Assembly: GCF_013409425.1 (NCBI RefSeq)
Contig: NZ_JACCAC010000001.1
Coordinates: forward strand, 2,170,001-2,234,000
Length of the DNA: 64,000 bases
Reading direction: 5' to 3'
Source of the DNA: Nocardioides perillae
GTDB taxonomy: Bacteria > Actinomycetota > Actinomycetes > Propionibacteriales > Nocardioidaceae
This document shows, piece by piece, positions 29,278-37,956 of the stretch. Position 1 is the stretch's first letter. Each line of letters starts with the position of its first letter. The position numbers and the translations under genes are program-made. Under the pieces are notes generated by a model. It saw only the letters and a program-made list of their open reading frames with translations. It did not search any database and was not told the origin of the DNA.

Positions 29278-30261
29278 GTGTCGGCAGCGGAGTTCGTGCA
29301 CATCGTCGACGACGTGCCGGCGCTCGACGGCGAGCGACGCCTGGCCGACGGCAGTCCGGGGCTGCTCGCGATGGTGGTGGCGCTCGACGGCTTCCTCGAC
29401 GCCGGCAACGCCGGCGCGCACGCCGCGACCCACCTCGAGGGGCTCGGTGACGCCCCGGTCGTGGCGACCTTCGACGTCGACGTCTTCCACGACTACCGCG
29501 CCCGTCGCCCTGCCGTGTCCTTCGTGCGCGACCACTACGCCGACTACGACGCGCCGCGCCTGGTGGTGCGGCTGGCCCACGACAGCGGCGGCACGCCCTT
29601 CCTGCTGCTGCGCGGCCCCGAGCCCGACAACCGCTGGGAGGCCTTCGCGCGCGCCGTGCGGGCCGTGGTCGAGCGCTTCAGCGTCGACCTGGTGGTCAGC
29701 ATCGGGTCGGTGCCGATGGCCGTGCCGCACACCCGGCCGATCGCGGTCACCCACCACGCCAACGACCCGGCGCTGCTCACCGGCGAGAGCCCGTGGCGCG
29801 GTGAGCTGCGGGTGCCGAGCAGCGCGCAGGCGCTGCTGGAGATCCGGCTGGGGGAGTGGGGCCACCCCGCCCAGGGCTTCGTCGCCCACGTGCCGCACTA
29901 CCTCGCCCAGCTCGACTACCCCCGCGCCGCCCTCGAGCTGCTCGAGCAGGTCGAGCGCGCCGCCCGCCTCACGGTCGACCTGACCGCGCTGCGCACCGCC
30001 GCCGAGGAGCGCGAGGTCGAGGTCGCGACCTACCTCGCCTCCCACGAGGAGGTCGCCGAGGTCGTCACCGCCCTCGAGCAGCAGTACGACGCCTTCCGCC
30101 GCGCCGAGGAGTCCGGCAGCAACCTGCTGGCCGAGGAGCAGCCGCTGCCGACCGGTGAGGAGATCGGGCGCGAGTTCGAGCGCTTCCTGGCCGGGCTCGG
30201 CCCCGACGACCACGGCGGCGCTCCCGACGCCACCGACCCCCCGGAGGACGACGGCCGATGA
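29278..30261 (+). CDS. PAC2 family protein
   Basis: A 327-residue protein with the PAC2 fold (proteasome assembly chaperone 2 family), seen in LLAMVVALDGFLDAGNAG near 30 and in GSVPMAVPHTRPIAVTHHA near 145. A C-terminal Glu-rich coiled-coil tail (about 230-325) follows. Actinobacterial PAC2 proteins often occur in proteasome-bearing species, but whether this one acts there is not known. GTG start behind GAGGAGGA. Its stop overlaps tesB by ATGA. Confidence 0.86.
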   Translation: MSAAEFVHIVDDVPALDGERRLADGSPGLLAMVVALDGFLDAGNAGAHAATHLEGLGDAPVVATFDVDVFHDYRARRPAVSFVRDHYADYDAPRLVVRLAHDSGGTPFLLLRGPEPDNRWEAFARAVRAVVERFSVDLVVSIGSVPMAVPHTRPIAVTHHANDPALLTGESPWRGELRVPSSAQALLEIRLGEWGHPAQGFVAHVPHYLAQLDYPRAALELLEQVERAARLTVDLTALRTAAEEREVEVATYLASHEEVAEVVTALEQQYDAFRRAEESGSNLLAEEQPLPTGEEIGREFERFLAGLGPDDHGGAPDATDPPEDDGR

Positions 30262-31172
30262 CCGACGCACCCGCACCCGCACCCGCCCCCGCTCCCGACA
30301 CCGCCGCGGGCGCGCCCGCGGTCGAGGCCGAGCCGCTGGTCGACCTGCTCGACCTCGAGCTGATCGACACCGACCTGTGGCGCGGGGCCCAGCCCGACTC
30401 GCCGCGCGAGCGCGTCTTCGGCGGCCAGGTGGCCGCGCAGGCGCTCGTGGCCGCGGTGCGCAGCGTCGACGACGCGCTGAGCGTGCACTCGCTGCACTCC
30501 TACTTCCTGCTCCCCGGCGACTACAGCGTGCCGATCGTCTACGACGTCGAGCGCATCCGCGACGGCCGCAGCTTCGCCACCCGACGCGTCGTGGCGCGCC
30601 AGCACGGCCGGGCCATCTACTACCTCACGGCCAACTTCCACCGCCACGAGGAGGGCTTCGAGCACCAGGACGCGATGCCCGAGGTGCCAGGACCGGAGCA
30701 CGGCATCGACATGACCGACCTGATGCGGCGCCGCGGTGATGCGGAGTCGGCTGCCCTGATCAAGGAGTGGGCGGCGATCGACGCCCGCTGGCTCGGCAAC
30801 AGCCGCCACGGCCTCGACCCCGACCCGGCGCACCCGTCGCGCTCGCGGATGTGGGTGCGCATCAACCAGGACCTCGGCGAGGACCGCCTGCTCCACGACG
30901 CCGCCTTCACCTACGCCAGCGACATCAGCCTGCTCGGCGCCACGCTGGCCGCGCACCCGGTGACGCCACCGCAGGTGCAGATGGCCTCGCTCGACCACAC
31001 CATCTGGTTCCACCGCCCCTTCCGCGCCGACCGCTGGTGGCTCTACGACCAGTGGTCGCCGTCGGCCCAGGGCGGACGTGGTCTAGCCCTCTCCCGGGTC
31101 TTCGCGGAGGACGGCACGTTGGTCGCGACCGTCGCTCAGGAGGGGCTGATCCGGCCGCGTCGCAGCTCGTGA
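30258..31172 (+). CDS. tesB: Acyl-CoA thioesterase II
   Basis: A 304-residue double-hotdog thioesterase that releases free fatty acids from acyl-CoA. N-terminal Pro-Ala repeats (1-22) precede the first hotdog (RVFGGQVAAQALVAA, LHSYFLLPGDYSVPIVYDVE) and the second (QMASLDHTIWFHRPFRADRW). The catalytic Asp lies in ASLDHT, and the oxyanion region is conserved. ATGA overlap with the PAC2 gene indicates coupled translation. Confidence 0.92.
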   Translation: MTDAPAPAPAPAPDTAAGAPAVEAEPLVDLLDLELIDTDLWRGAQPDSPRERVFGGQVAAQALVAAVRSVDDALSVHSLHSYFLLPGDYSVPIVYDVERIRDGRSFATRRVVARQHGRAIYYLTANFHRHEEGFEHQDAMPEVPGPEHGIDMTDLMRRRGDAESAALIKEWAAIDARWLGNSRHGLDPDPAHPSRSRMWVRINQDLGEDRLLHDAAFTYASDISLLGATLAAHPVTPPQVQMASLDHTIWFHRPFRADRWWLYDQWSPSAQGGRGLALSRVFAEDGTLVATVAQEGLIRPRRSS

Positions 31173-31241
31173 CAGCGACCCCCACTAGCATGACAACGGT
31201 GTAGTTCACCGGACGACACGCCGTACGACTGTGACGTGGGT

Positions 31242-31247
31242 TAGGTT
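31242..31247 (+). promoter_or_regulatory. Possible -10 box of M23 peptidase gene
   Basis: TAGGTT lies 72 bp before the ATG at 31320, giving a leader with a purine-rich GAGGT 9 nt before the start. Confidence 0.35.
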
Positions 31248-31319
31248 CTGTGCGTTCTGTGACGACTGGGCCTCCTGAGGTGGATGTGACTCGGCGTCGC
31301 CCGACGCCTCGAGGTCCCC

Positions 31320-32576
31320 ATGGCTGCCGCCCCCGCCACGCCCGCCACGCACTCCCGCTCCACGTCGACCCGTGGGCGCGCGCGCGTCGCCGTCGGCCTC
31401 GGCGCACTGCTGCTGGCCGGCTCGCCGGTGCTGGCGGCGCCCGCGCACGCGGAGCCGGTGGCCGACTACGAGGTGCCGTTCCCGTGCGGGCAGCAGTGGA
31501 CGGGCAGCACCCGCGCGAAGCACAGCCCGAGCCGCTTCTCCATCGACTGGAACCGCCCCGACGACCTCGGTGACCCCGTGGTCGCCTCCGCCCCCGGCAC
31601 GGTGACGACGGCGCAGGCCAGCGGCAGCAGCGGCTACGGCCGCTACGTCGTGGTCGACCACGGCGGCGGAGAGTCCACGCTGTACGCGCACCTGCAGGCC
31701 GTGACCGTCCAGCTCGGCCAGCGCGTCGACCAGGGCGTGCAGGTCGGGCTGCTGGGCTCGACCGGCAACTCCTCGGGGCCGCACCTGCACTACGAGCAGC
31801 GACTCGACCGCAAGGTGCAGGAGGCGTGGTTCAGCGGCGCCGCCTTCACCTACGGCAGCACGGTGGTCTCGCGCAACTGCCTCGACGTGCCGATGGCCGC
31901 CGACGTGCTGGGCGACGACCGGGCCGAGCTGGTGGTCTTCCGGCGCCAGGCCAAGGCGCAGTTCCGCGTGCTGCGCGCCGACGGCACGGTGAAGCGGATG
32001 AGCATGGGCACCGCCACCGACGAGCCGCTGCTCGGCGACTGGGAGGGCGACGGCCTGGCGAACCCCGGCATCCGGACCCCCACCGGCTCGACCTTCCGGC
32101 TGCGCACGCCGCGGGGACCGGTGTCGGTCACCTTCGGCCTGTCCTCCGACCGCGGGATCGCCGGTGACTGGGACGGCGACGGGCGGTGGGAGGTCGGCGT
32201 CCACCGCGCCCGCTCCGGCCACTTCCTGCTGCGCGGCGCCGACGGCACGACCACGACGTTCGCCTTCGGCGACGCCGACGACCTGCCGCTCACCGGCGAC
32301 TGGAACGGCGACGGCCGCACCGACGTCGGCGTCTACGACACCGACTCGGCGCTGTTCACCCTGCGCTACGTCGACGCCGAGGGCACGGAGTGGACCGCCT
32401 CGGTGGCCTACGGCGAGGCGGGCGCCCTGCCCGTCGCCGGCGACTGGGACGGCAATGGTCGCACCGACGTCGGCACCTGGGACCCGGCCAGCGCGACCTT
32501 CTCGCGCCGGGTGGCGCCGTCGCCGACGAGCACGAACGCCCGCACCGTCGCGGTCCGCTTCGGCCGCCCCCGCTGA
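31320..32576 (+). CDS. Secreted M23 peptidase with FG-GAP/VCBS-like repeats
   Basis: A 418-residue secreted protein. Signal peptide 1-44 ends in AHAEP. The M23 domain (50-185) has the zinc ligands in AKHSPSRFSIDWN and SGPHLHYEQ. From about 195 come four beta-propeller repeats of the type GDWDGDGRWEVGVH with Ca2+-binding Asp residues. The enzyme probably cuts peptidoglycan cross-bridges or a surface protein, while the repeats bind the wall. The last 169 bp are also open on the opposite strand and form the end of the EamA gene. Confidence 0.85.
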   Translation: MAAAPATPATHSRSTSTRGRARVAVGLGALLLAGSPVLAAPAHAEPVADYEVPFPCGQQWTGSTRAKHSPSRFSIDWNRPDDLGDPVVASAPGTVTTAQASGSSGYGRYVVVDHGGGESTLYAHLQAVTVQLGQRVDQGVQVGLLGSTGNSSGPHLHYEQRLDRKVQEAWFSGAAFTYGSTVVSRNCLDVPMAADVLGDDRAELVVFRRQAKAQFRVLRADGTVKRMSMGTATDEPLLGDWEGDGLANPGIRTPTGSTFRLRTPRGPVSVTFGLSSDRGIAGDWDGDGRWEVGVHRARSGHFLLRGADGTTTTFAFGDADDLPLTGDWNGDGRTDVGVYDTDSALFTLRYVDAEGTEWTASVAYGEAGALPVAGDWDGNGRTDVGTWDPASATFSRRVAPSPTSTNARTVAVRFGRPR

Positions 32577-33460
32577 ACCTCTCCGTCCCTGCGGGTGCGA
32601 GCCCGCGTCGAGGCCCACAGCACACCGGCGACGACGAGCGCACCGCCCGCGAGCTCGAGCACCGAGGGGGTCTCGGCCAGCAGCACCCACCCGGCCAGCA
32701 GCCCGGTCACGGGCACGAGCATCGAGAAGGGCGCCACGGTGCTGGCGGGGTGGCGGCCCATCAGCCACACCCAGGCACCGGAGCCGAGCACGGTGCCGAG
32801 CAGCACCGTGTAGGCCAGGCCGAGCCAGGCCGGCGCCGCGACGGGGGAGAGGGAGCCGGCGAGCGCCTCGCCGATGCGGCCGGGGCCCTCCGTGGCGAGC
32901 GAGAGCGCCAGCATCGGCACGGGCGGCACGACTGACATCCACAGCGTGAGGTGCAGCGGGTTGGGGGCGGCGGCCAGGCGGCTGGCGAGATTGCCGAACG
33001 CCCAGCCCAGGCCGCCGACCACGACGAGGGCGAAGGGCACCCAGCTCGTCTCCGACGCCCGGGCCAGGCCGACCACGACGAGCCCCAGCACGGCGACGAG
33101 GACCCCGGTCAGGCGCCGGGGCGTGAGGTGCTCGCGCAGCAGCAGGGCACCGAGCAGCACCGTGAACGGCGCGGACGACTGCAGGACGAGCGAGGCGAGG
33201 CCGGCGGGGAAGCCCAGCGCCATGCCGAGGTAGAGGCCGGCGAACTGCACCGTGCCGAAGCCGACGCCGTAGCCCACGAGGTGGCGCAACGGCACCGCGG
33301 GGCGGGGGACCAGCAGCACCGTCGGCACCGCGATCACCGCGAAGCGCAGCGCGGCGAGGAAGAAGGGCGGGAACTGCTCGAGCGAGGCGTGGATCGCGAC
33401 GAAGTTGAGCCCCCACACCACGGTGACCAGCACGGCGAGGAGGGCGTGGCGGAGTGGCAC
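32408..33460 (-). CDS. EamA/DMT family transporter with extended 3' end
   Basis: A 350-residue transporter with ten predicted membrane helices in two EamA repeats: HALLAVLVTVVWGLNFVAIH starts the first, FALVVVGGLGWAFGNLASR the second. The membrane core ends near residue 292 (GVLWASTRARTRR). The frame then stays open for about 55 residues of basic, unstructured sequence, lying antisense to the end of the M23 gene. Substrate unknown; metabolite export is typical. GTG start chosen as the first codon before MPLRHALL. Divergent from a LysR gene that probably controls it. Confidence 0.83.
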   Translation of the reverse strand: MPLRHALLAVLVTVVWGLNFVAIHASLEQFPPFFLAALRFAVIAVPTVLLVPRPAVPLRHLVGYGVGFGTVQFAGLYLGMALGFPAGLASLVLQSSAPFTVLLGALLLREHLTPRRLTGVLVAVLGLVVVGLARASETSWVPFALVVVGGLGWAFGNLASRLAAAPNPLHLTLWMSVVPPVPMLALSLATEGPGRIGEALAGSLSPVAAPAWLGLAYTVLLGTVLGSGAWVWLMGRHPASTVAPFSMLVPVTGLLAGWVLLAETPSVLELAGGALVVAGVLWASTRARTRRDGEVQRGRPKRTATVRAFVLVGDGATRREKVALAGSQVPTSVRPLPSQSPATGRAPASP

Positions 33461-33520
33461 GGGTCGAGCGTGGGGCCCCGTGTCACCTGCGGTCCAGCGA
33501 AAGGTCCTGCACTGTCCGTT

Positions 33521-33526
33521 TAGGCT
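33521..33526 (+). promoter_or_regulatory. -10 box of lysR gene (leaderless)
   Basis: TAGGCT ends 6 nt before the ATG at 33533. Confidence 0.6.
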
Positions 33527-33532
33527 GCCTTC

Positions 33533-34429
33533 ATGGACGTCGCCCACCTCGAGCTGCTGCGCGAGCTGTCGGTGCGCGGCAGCCTGACCGCCGTCGCTGC
33601 GGCGACGCACCGCACGCCGTCCGCGTTGTCGCAGCAGCTGCGCACCGCCGAGCGGGAGGTCGGGGTGGCGCTGGTCGAGCGGGTCGGGCGCGGGCTGCGC
33701 CTGACCGCCGAGGGTCAGCTGCTCGCCGACAGTGCTGACGAGGTCGGCGCCGTGCTCGCAGGCGTGCAGGCGCGCCTGGACGCCCTGCGCGGGCGTCCGG
33801 CCGGGGTGGTCGGCATCGGCACGCTCCCGTCGGCCGGCACGGCGCTGCTGCCCGCCCTGGTCGAGCGGCTCCGGGGCACCGAGATCCGTGTCGAGCTGGA
33901 CGACCTCGACCTGGCCGAGGCCGACTACGCCGCGCGCACCGTCGACCACGACGTCGTGGTGGGCCACAGCCTCACCGGTGACTTCCCGCTCGGCAGCGAC
34001 GGCCTCGCACGGCGGGTGCTGGCGCGCGAGCCGATCGACGTCGCCCTGCCCGCCGGTCACCCACTCTGCGGGCACGACCGCCTGCGCCCGGAGCACCTCC
34101 GGGGCACGACGTGGGTCGGCGTCCCGGTCGGCTACCCCTTCGACACGGTCCTGCTCGCTGTCGAGCAGGCGCTCGACGAGCCGCTGCGGCGGGCCGTGCG
34201 CATCCGCGACAACCAGCTCGCCGCTGCCCTGGTCCGGGCGGGCGTCGGCCTCGCGCTCCTGCCGCGCTTCACCACGGCGACCGGGGACGGCATGGTCACC
34301 CGGCCGCTCGACGGCGTGCACGCACGCCGCTCGCTCGCGGCGCTGTGCCGGCCTGACCGCTACGCCCGGCTGGCCGTGCGGACGGTCGTCGACGAGCTCG
34401 CGGCCATCGGTGCTGCGCTGGAGGGCTGA
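33533..34429 (+). CDS. LysR family transcriptional regulator
   Basis: A 298-residue LTTR. The winged HTH is at 1-60 (LLRELSVRGSLTAVAAATHR, ALSQQLRTAEREVGVALVER), and the effector-binding domain at 90-290. It is divergent from the EamA transporter with 72 bp between starts, the classical layout of an LTTR and its target. Effector unknown. Confidence 0.9.
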   Translation: MDVAHLELLRELSVRGSLTAVAAATHRTPSALSQQLRTAEREVGVALVERVGRGLRLTAEGQLLADSADEVGAVLAGVQARLDALRGRPAGVVGIGTLPSAGTALLPALVERLRGTEIRVELDDLDLAEADYAARTVDHDVVVGHSLTGDFPLGSDGLARRVLAREPIDVALPAGHPLCGHDRLRPEHLRGTTWVGVPVGYPFDTVLLAVEQALDEPLRRAVRIRDNQLAAALVRAGVGLALLPRFTTATGDGMVTRPLDGVHARRSLAALCRPDRYARLAVRTVVDELAAIGAALEG

Positions 34430-34453
34430 GGGAGCGGAAGGGCATCCCTCTGC

Positions 34454-34573
34454 TCAGGTGAGCCACCCGTAGAGGGCGCCGGCGGCGAAGAACAGGCCGA
34501 GCACCAACCCCAGCTTGAGCGTCCAGGAGGCGATGAGCAGCGTCTGCTCGTCGCGCTCCTCCTGAGACCTCAT
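34454..34573 (-). CDS. Small membrane protein, 39 aa
   Basis: A 39-codon gene: a charged N-terminus MRSQEERDEQ, then one transmembrane helix from about 11 to 34 (TLLIASWTLKLGLVLG and on), ending in YGWLT. It reads like a real small membrane protein: the helix is preceded by acidic and basic residues, and a TACGAT -10 box lies 6 nt before the ATG, the same arrangement as at larger genes here. Convergent with lysR (24 bp). Function unknown. Confidence 0.7.
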   Translation of the reverse strand: MRSQEERDEQTLLIASWTLKLGLVLGLFFAAGALYGWLT

Positions 34574-34579
34574 CTCGGC

Positions 34580-34585
34580 ATCGTA
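34580..34585 (-). promoter_or_regulatory. -10 box of the 39-aa gene (leaderless)
   Basis: Minus-strand TACGAT, 6 nt before the ATG at 34573. Confidence 0.5.
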
Positions 34586-34645
34586 GCCACGGTGCGCCCG
34601 CTGTCGAGGGCCGGAGCCGGGGGCCCGGTGGGACGCGTCGCGGCC

Positions 34646-35092
34646 TCAGGTCGGCGGCAGTTCCTTGCGGAGGTGGACGTCGTCTCGACCGTCGGTCGGC
34701 ACACCCTCCCAGCGGGCGAACTCGACGTACCCCGCCTTCTCGTAGAACCCCGGGGCCTGGAACGTGAACGACGTCGTGAAGACGTGGTCGCACCCACGTC
34801 GTGCCGCCTCCGACTCGAATGCCTCGAGCATCGTCGCGCCGAGGCCGCGCGCCCGGTGTTGGTGATGGACCCACAACATCGCGATGCCCGCGGCCTGACC
34901 CCACGTCCACCCCGAGATCCCGGCCACCAGCTCGCCGTCGTGCTCGACGCGCACGCTGAGCTCCGCAGCGGGGGCGGTGCCGGCCGGCGCGGCCGCGTTG
35001 TGCGCGTCGAGCTCATCGCTCAGGCGCTGGTCGAGCGCGGGGTCACCAGCGCCTACCTGGACTGCGAGCTCCACGGCGACGGATGCTCGCAC
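34646..35092 (-). CDS. GNAT family N-acetyltransferase
   Basis: A 148-residue acetyltransferase. The acetyl-CoA loop lies in HRARGLGATMLEAFE (about 82-96), and the C-terminal APGFYEKAGYVEFARWEG is the usual GNAT tail with the conserved Tyr. Substrate unknown. The start is uncertain: GTG at 35092 is used, with another GTG at 35074. It follows the membrane protein gene by 32 bp on the same strand. Confidence 0.8.
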   Translation of the reverse strand: MRASVAVELAVQVGAGDPALDQRLSDELDAHNAAAPAGTAPAAELSVRVEHDGELVAGISGWTWGQAAGIAMLWVHHQHRARGLGATMLEAFESEAARRGCDHVFTTSFTFQAPGFYEKAGYVEFARWEGVPTDGRDDVHLRKELPPT

Positions 35093-35124
35093 GACACGTC
35101 GGCACCACCACGATCGGTGGGGCC

Positions 35125-35850
35125 TCAGTCGCCGGCCCCGTGCTGGGAGGTCACCCTCGGCCGGGCTTCGGCGAGGACCCGAGCGACGGTGATCAGGCCC
35201 AGACCGGCGACGACGAGGGTCCAGTCGACGTTCGCGACGTCCCAGGAGGACCCGATGTCGCGCTGCGGGAAGACGGCGTCGACCACGGCGGCTCGCGCCC
35301 ACTCCAGCGCGAAGCCGGCCAGGAACCCGTAGGCGCCGAGGAAGCGACCGAGGTCGATGAGGGCGTTGCAGGTCCGGGTGTGGAAGTAGCCGTCGCGACG
35401 GGCTCGACGGAGGACACGCACGAGCAGCCCCATCGAGACCAGGAACAGTGTGGCGGTCGCGAGCGTGTCGGCGCGCGCGACGACGTACTGGACCGTCGTC
35501 GGGTCGTCGAGGCAGACCGTCCAGGCGCTCGGCCGCAACGACCCGGCGCTCGTGCCGAACTCGCCGTCCGCCTCCGGGATGCGTGCGAGCCCCAGGTTGC
35601 CGATCCGGCTGCTCAGCGACTCCCCGGGTCGGGTGTCGATGCACGTCGAGCCGGCGCCGAAGCCGAAGACGGTGGCGCCGGACGGGCCACCGCGGGCGAC
35701 GTCGACGCCGGCCATGATCCCGATCAGCAGGAGGGAGCCGACGAACACGCTGATCAGGAGGGTGACCACCGACTCGAGCGGGGCGAGGGGGTCCTTCGTG
35801 CGTCCGCTCCGGCGGCGGAGTCGCTGGGGCGCGCTGGTGGGGGTCGACAC
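35125..35850 (-). CDS. DUF2975-like integral membrane protein
   Basis: A 241-residue protein with four predicted membrane helices (about 28-48, 128-146, 163-185, 207-226) and an extracytoplasmic loop of about 75 residues containing two Cys (STCIDTR and WTVCLDD), perhaps a disulphide. The C-terminal half resembles DUF2975 membrane proteins, which often lie next to an XRE regulator; none is seen here. GTG start behind GAGGA. Between 35851 and 36014 there is only a possible -10 (TAGCGT at 35883-35888, minus). Confidence 0.7.
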   Translation of the reverse strand: MSTPTSAPQRLRRRSGRTKDPLAPLESVVTLLISVFVGSLLLIGIMAGVDVARGGPSGATVFGFGAGSTCIDTRPGESLSSRIGNLGLARIPEADGEFGTSAGSLRPSAWTVCLDDPTTVQYVVARADTLATATLFLVSMGLLVRVLRRARRDGYFHTRTCNALIDLGRFLGAYGFLAGFALEWARAAVVDAVFPQRDIGSSWDVANVDWTLVVAGLGLITVARVLAEARPRVTSQHGAGD

Positions 35851-36014
35851 GGTGTCCTCGTCGGCAGGTGGTGGTCACGACGACGCTAGGTCACGCGGCG
35901 AGGTCGCTGCGCCTCGGCGAGCGTGCTGGCGTCGATCCTCGGCAGATCTGCGGGTGTTGCCATGTTTCGCGACTCAGGGCGAGGAGCACACGGCGGCGAC
36001 GCCGGACGTCGTCC

Positions 36015-36680
36015 TCAGAGCGCGAACCACGTCCCCTCCGACACCCACGTCACCTGGTCGCCCTCGACGCGGATGGCGGTGCGGTCGTCCAGGGCGTACG
36101 CCGGCCCGCTCACCGTCGCCGCCCACGCCTCGGCCTCGGCGCGACTGTTGCCGGGCTCGCCGTCGGCGGCCAGGTGCGGGCAGATCGAGAAGTCGACCCA
36201 GCCGAGGGTGCTGGTGTCCCCGGAGGGTGGTCGTCACTGCACGAAGTCCTCGCCGACCTCGGGCGTCATCACCATGCTGCCGGCGCTGAGCCCGACCCAG
36301 ACGGTGTCGTCGAGCTCGGCCAGCAGGTCCACCAGGCCCGACTCGCGCATCCAGTGGCACAGGAAGAGCACGTCACCGCCCGCGACGAGCAGCGCGTCGG
36401 CCTCGCGCACCCGCGGCTCCCACAGCTCGCGGTCGATGCTGGGGAGTGCGGTGAGCTCGAGCAGCCCCACCGAGGCCCACCCCAGGTCGACCATCGGGTT
36501 CTCCGAGCGGCCGGCGACGAAGTCCCACGCCATCGTGCCCATGCCGACCCACGGGTGGGCGTACATCGCGGTCGGGATGCACAGGGCCGTGGCCTCCTCG
36601 ACCGGCTTGCCGAGCATGTCGACGAGCGCCTCGCGGATGCTCGGGACGGTCACCCCGCCGGAGGTCAGCAGCAGCTTCAC
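36015..36680 (-). pseudogene. Peptidase E (S51) family gene interrupted by an in-frame TGA
   Basis: Codons 1-148 encode a S51-type peptidase start: MKLLLTSGGVTVPSIREALV and the nucleophile loop VWVGLSAGSMVM. At 36234-36236 a TGA follows GEDFVQ. Past it, the same frame stays open for another 72 codons and continues the family sequence (RPPSGDTSTLGWVDFSICPH and on to SEGTWFAL). Relatives have Trp (TGG) at about that position, so one G-to-A change would explain the stop. The catalytic His region (ICPH) lies after the stop, so the truncated product should be inactive. Sequencing error is the main alternative. Confidence 0.8.
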
Positions 36681-36699
36681 CGGTGCCTCCTCGGCGTCG

Positions 36700-37032
36700 T
36701 CACCCGACGCCCCAGGCGTAGAGGACGGCCAGGAGCGCGATGCCGGCCAGCGCCGCGACCCGCGCCGCGAGGCGGGCACCGGCCCGCACGCGCCGCTCGG
36801 TCACCAGACCCGCCACGGTCCCGGCCGCCGCACCGGCCAGCGAGGCGACGAGGAGGGCGGGCAGGCCCAGGTGGACGAGCGGGTCCCCGACCTCGTAGAA
36901 GTCGCCGTCCTGGATGCGCGGGAGCAGGACGACGACGAAGACCAGCGCGATCCCCGACCACAGGCCGAGCACCGCCCCCACGCCCACCCTCTCGGCCACC
37001 CGCGGAGTCTCCCGCTTCGGGTGCGTGCCCAC
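36700..37032 (-). CDS. Small hypothetical membrane protein
   Basis: A 110-residue protein with three hydrophobic segments (about 17-39, 52-76, 86-107) and a cluster of Arg between the last two (TERRVRAGARLAARV). No family recognised. It lies 19 bp in front of the broken peptidase gene on the same strand, and 33 bp behind the next hypothetical gene, so the three probably form one transcript. Confidence 0.65.
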   Translation of the reverse strand: MGTHPKRETPRVAERVGVGAVLGLWSGIALVFVVVLLPRIQDGDFYEVGDPLVHLGLPALLVASLAGAAAGTVAGLVTERRVRAGARLAARVAALAGIALLAVLYAWGVG

Positions 37033-37065
37033 AAGGTGGGCGCTCGGGGTGGTCAGCCGGGCCGG

Positions 37066-37353
37066 TCAGCGGCCGGGCGGGCCACCTCCACGGTCCTGCC
37101 CCCAGCCGCCCGGGCTCTCGGCGACGAAGTCGACCAGGTTCGACCGCAGACGCTCCGCCCACCCGCCCTCCGGGACCTCCGCGCCCGGCTGGAAGACCCA
37201 GTCGGTGAAGTGGTCGCCGAGTGCGTCCACGTCGAGCTGGACCGTGCCCTCCGCGGCGTAGCGCACGCCCACCGCGGTCACTTCGTCGTCGGTCAGCACG
37301 GCACGCACTGCCGGGTCGACCACGTCGCGGAGGATGTCGAGGAGGGACGGCAT
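37066..37353 (-). CDS. Hypothetical protein, 95 aa
   Basis: A soluble acidic protein with MPSLLDILRDVVDPAVRAVL at the N-terminus and a Gly-rich C-terminus. No motif recognised. First gene of the likely three-gene transcript toward the broken peptidase. Confidence 0.6.
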   Translation of the reverse strand: MPSLLDILRDVVDPAVRAVLTDDEVTAVGVRYAAEGTVQLDVDALGDHFTDWVFQPGAEVPEGGWAERLRSNLVDFVAESPGGWGQDRGGGPPGR

Positions 37354-37436
37354 CGGCTGAGCGTACGGCTCGCGGCCGACCCCCGGGACCCGTCCGGCCG
37401 AGCTTGCGCAGGAGCAGATCGCGATTTCGGGAGCAT

Positions 37437-37460
37437 CCGCTCATGCCGATGTGCGGACGG
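37437..37460. repeat. Palindromic repeat variant at the left edge of the island
   Basis: CCGCTCAT-GCCG-ATGTGCGG forms an 8-bp stem with one mismatch, followed by ACGG. It shares the core CGGCATGAGCGG (as its complement) with the arrays at 38.4, 40.1, 40.6 and 41.0 kb and with the hairpin at 41.9 kb. Confidence 0.6.
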
Positions 37461-37493
37461 CTTGTTCTCCGCAGCGTGTGGCACCGTTGCCGA

Positions 37494-37928
37494 GTGATCA
37501 CTTCCTTGGACGCCGAGTCGCTGGGTGACTGCGTGTCGCTCTACGTCGATACCTTCAACGCGCCTCCGTGGGACGAGTCCTGGACCACCGACGATGCGTC
37601 TCTGCGACTCAACGACTTCCTCGCGACCCCTCGATCGACAGGGCTCTGCCTGTGGGGAGCCGACCGAGGGGGCGACCTCCAAGGCTTCGTGCTCGGCCAC
37701 TTAGAGCGATCAGGCGCGGACGATCACTTCCTGATTCAAGAGATGTGCGTACGGCGCACCCTGCAACGCCAGGGGTACGGGACGCGCCTACTCAAAGCAC
37801 TTGCTGAGGCACTTCCGACCGTGAACCACTGGTACCTGCTGACAGCGCGCGACAGCGAGGCGTCGGCGTTTTACGAGAAGAACGGGTTCCGGCCTGCGAG
37901 GCGTCAAGGTGTCTTCGTCCGGACCTAA
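37494..37928 (+). CDS. GNAT family N-acetyltransferase
   Basis: A 144-residue acetyltransferase. VRRTLQRQGYGTRLLKALAE (about 84-103) is the acetyl-CoA loop, ASAFYEKNGFRPARRQGVFV the C-terminal end. The composition is visibly less GC-rich than the core genes, fitting acquisition. GTG start chosen by domain length; a -10-like CACCGT lies 6 nt before it. Substrate unknown. Confidence 0.8.
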   Translation: MITSLDAESLGDCVSLYVDTFNAPPWDESWTTDDASLRLNDFLATPRSTGLCLWGADRGGDLQGFVLGHLERSGADDHFLIQEMCVRRTLQRQGYGTRLLKALAEALPTVNHWYLLTARDSEASAFYEKNGFRPARRQGVFVRT

Positions 37929-37956
37929 ACATCCGCATCTGCCGCTGTCTGGGGGC

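Noticed and set aside
36234-36236. Selenocysteine or programmed read-through at the peptidase E TGA
   Set aside because: Relatives have Trp here as far as I know, no SECIS-like hairpin was recognised right after the stop, and the enzyme class does not use selenocysteine. A mutation or error is simpler.
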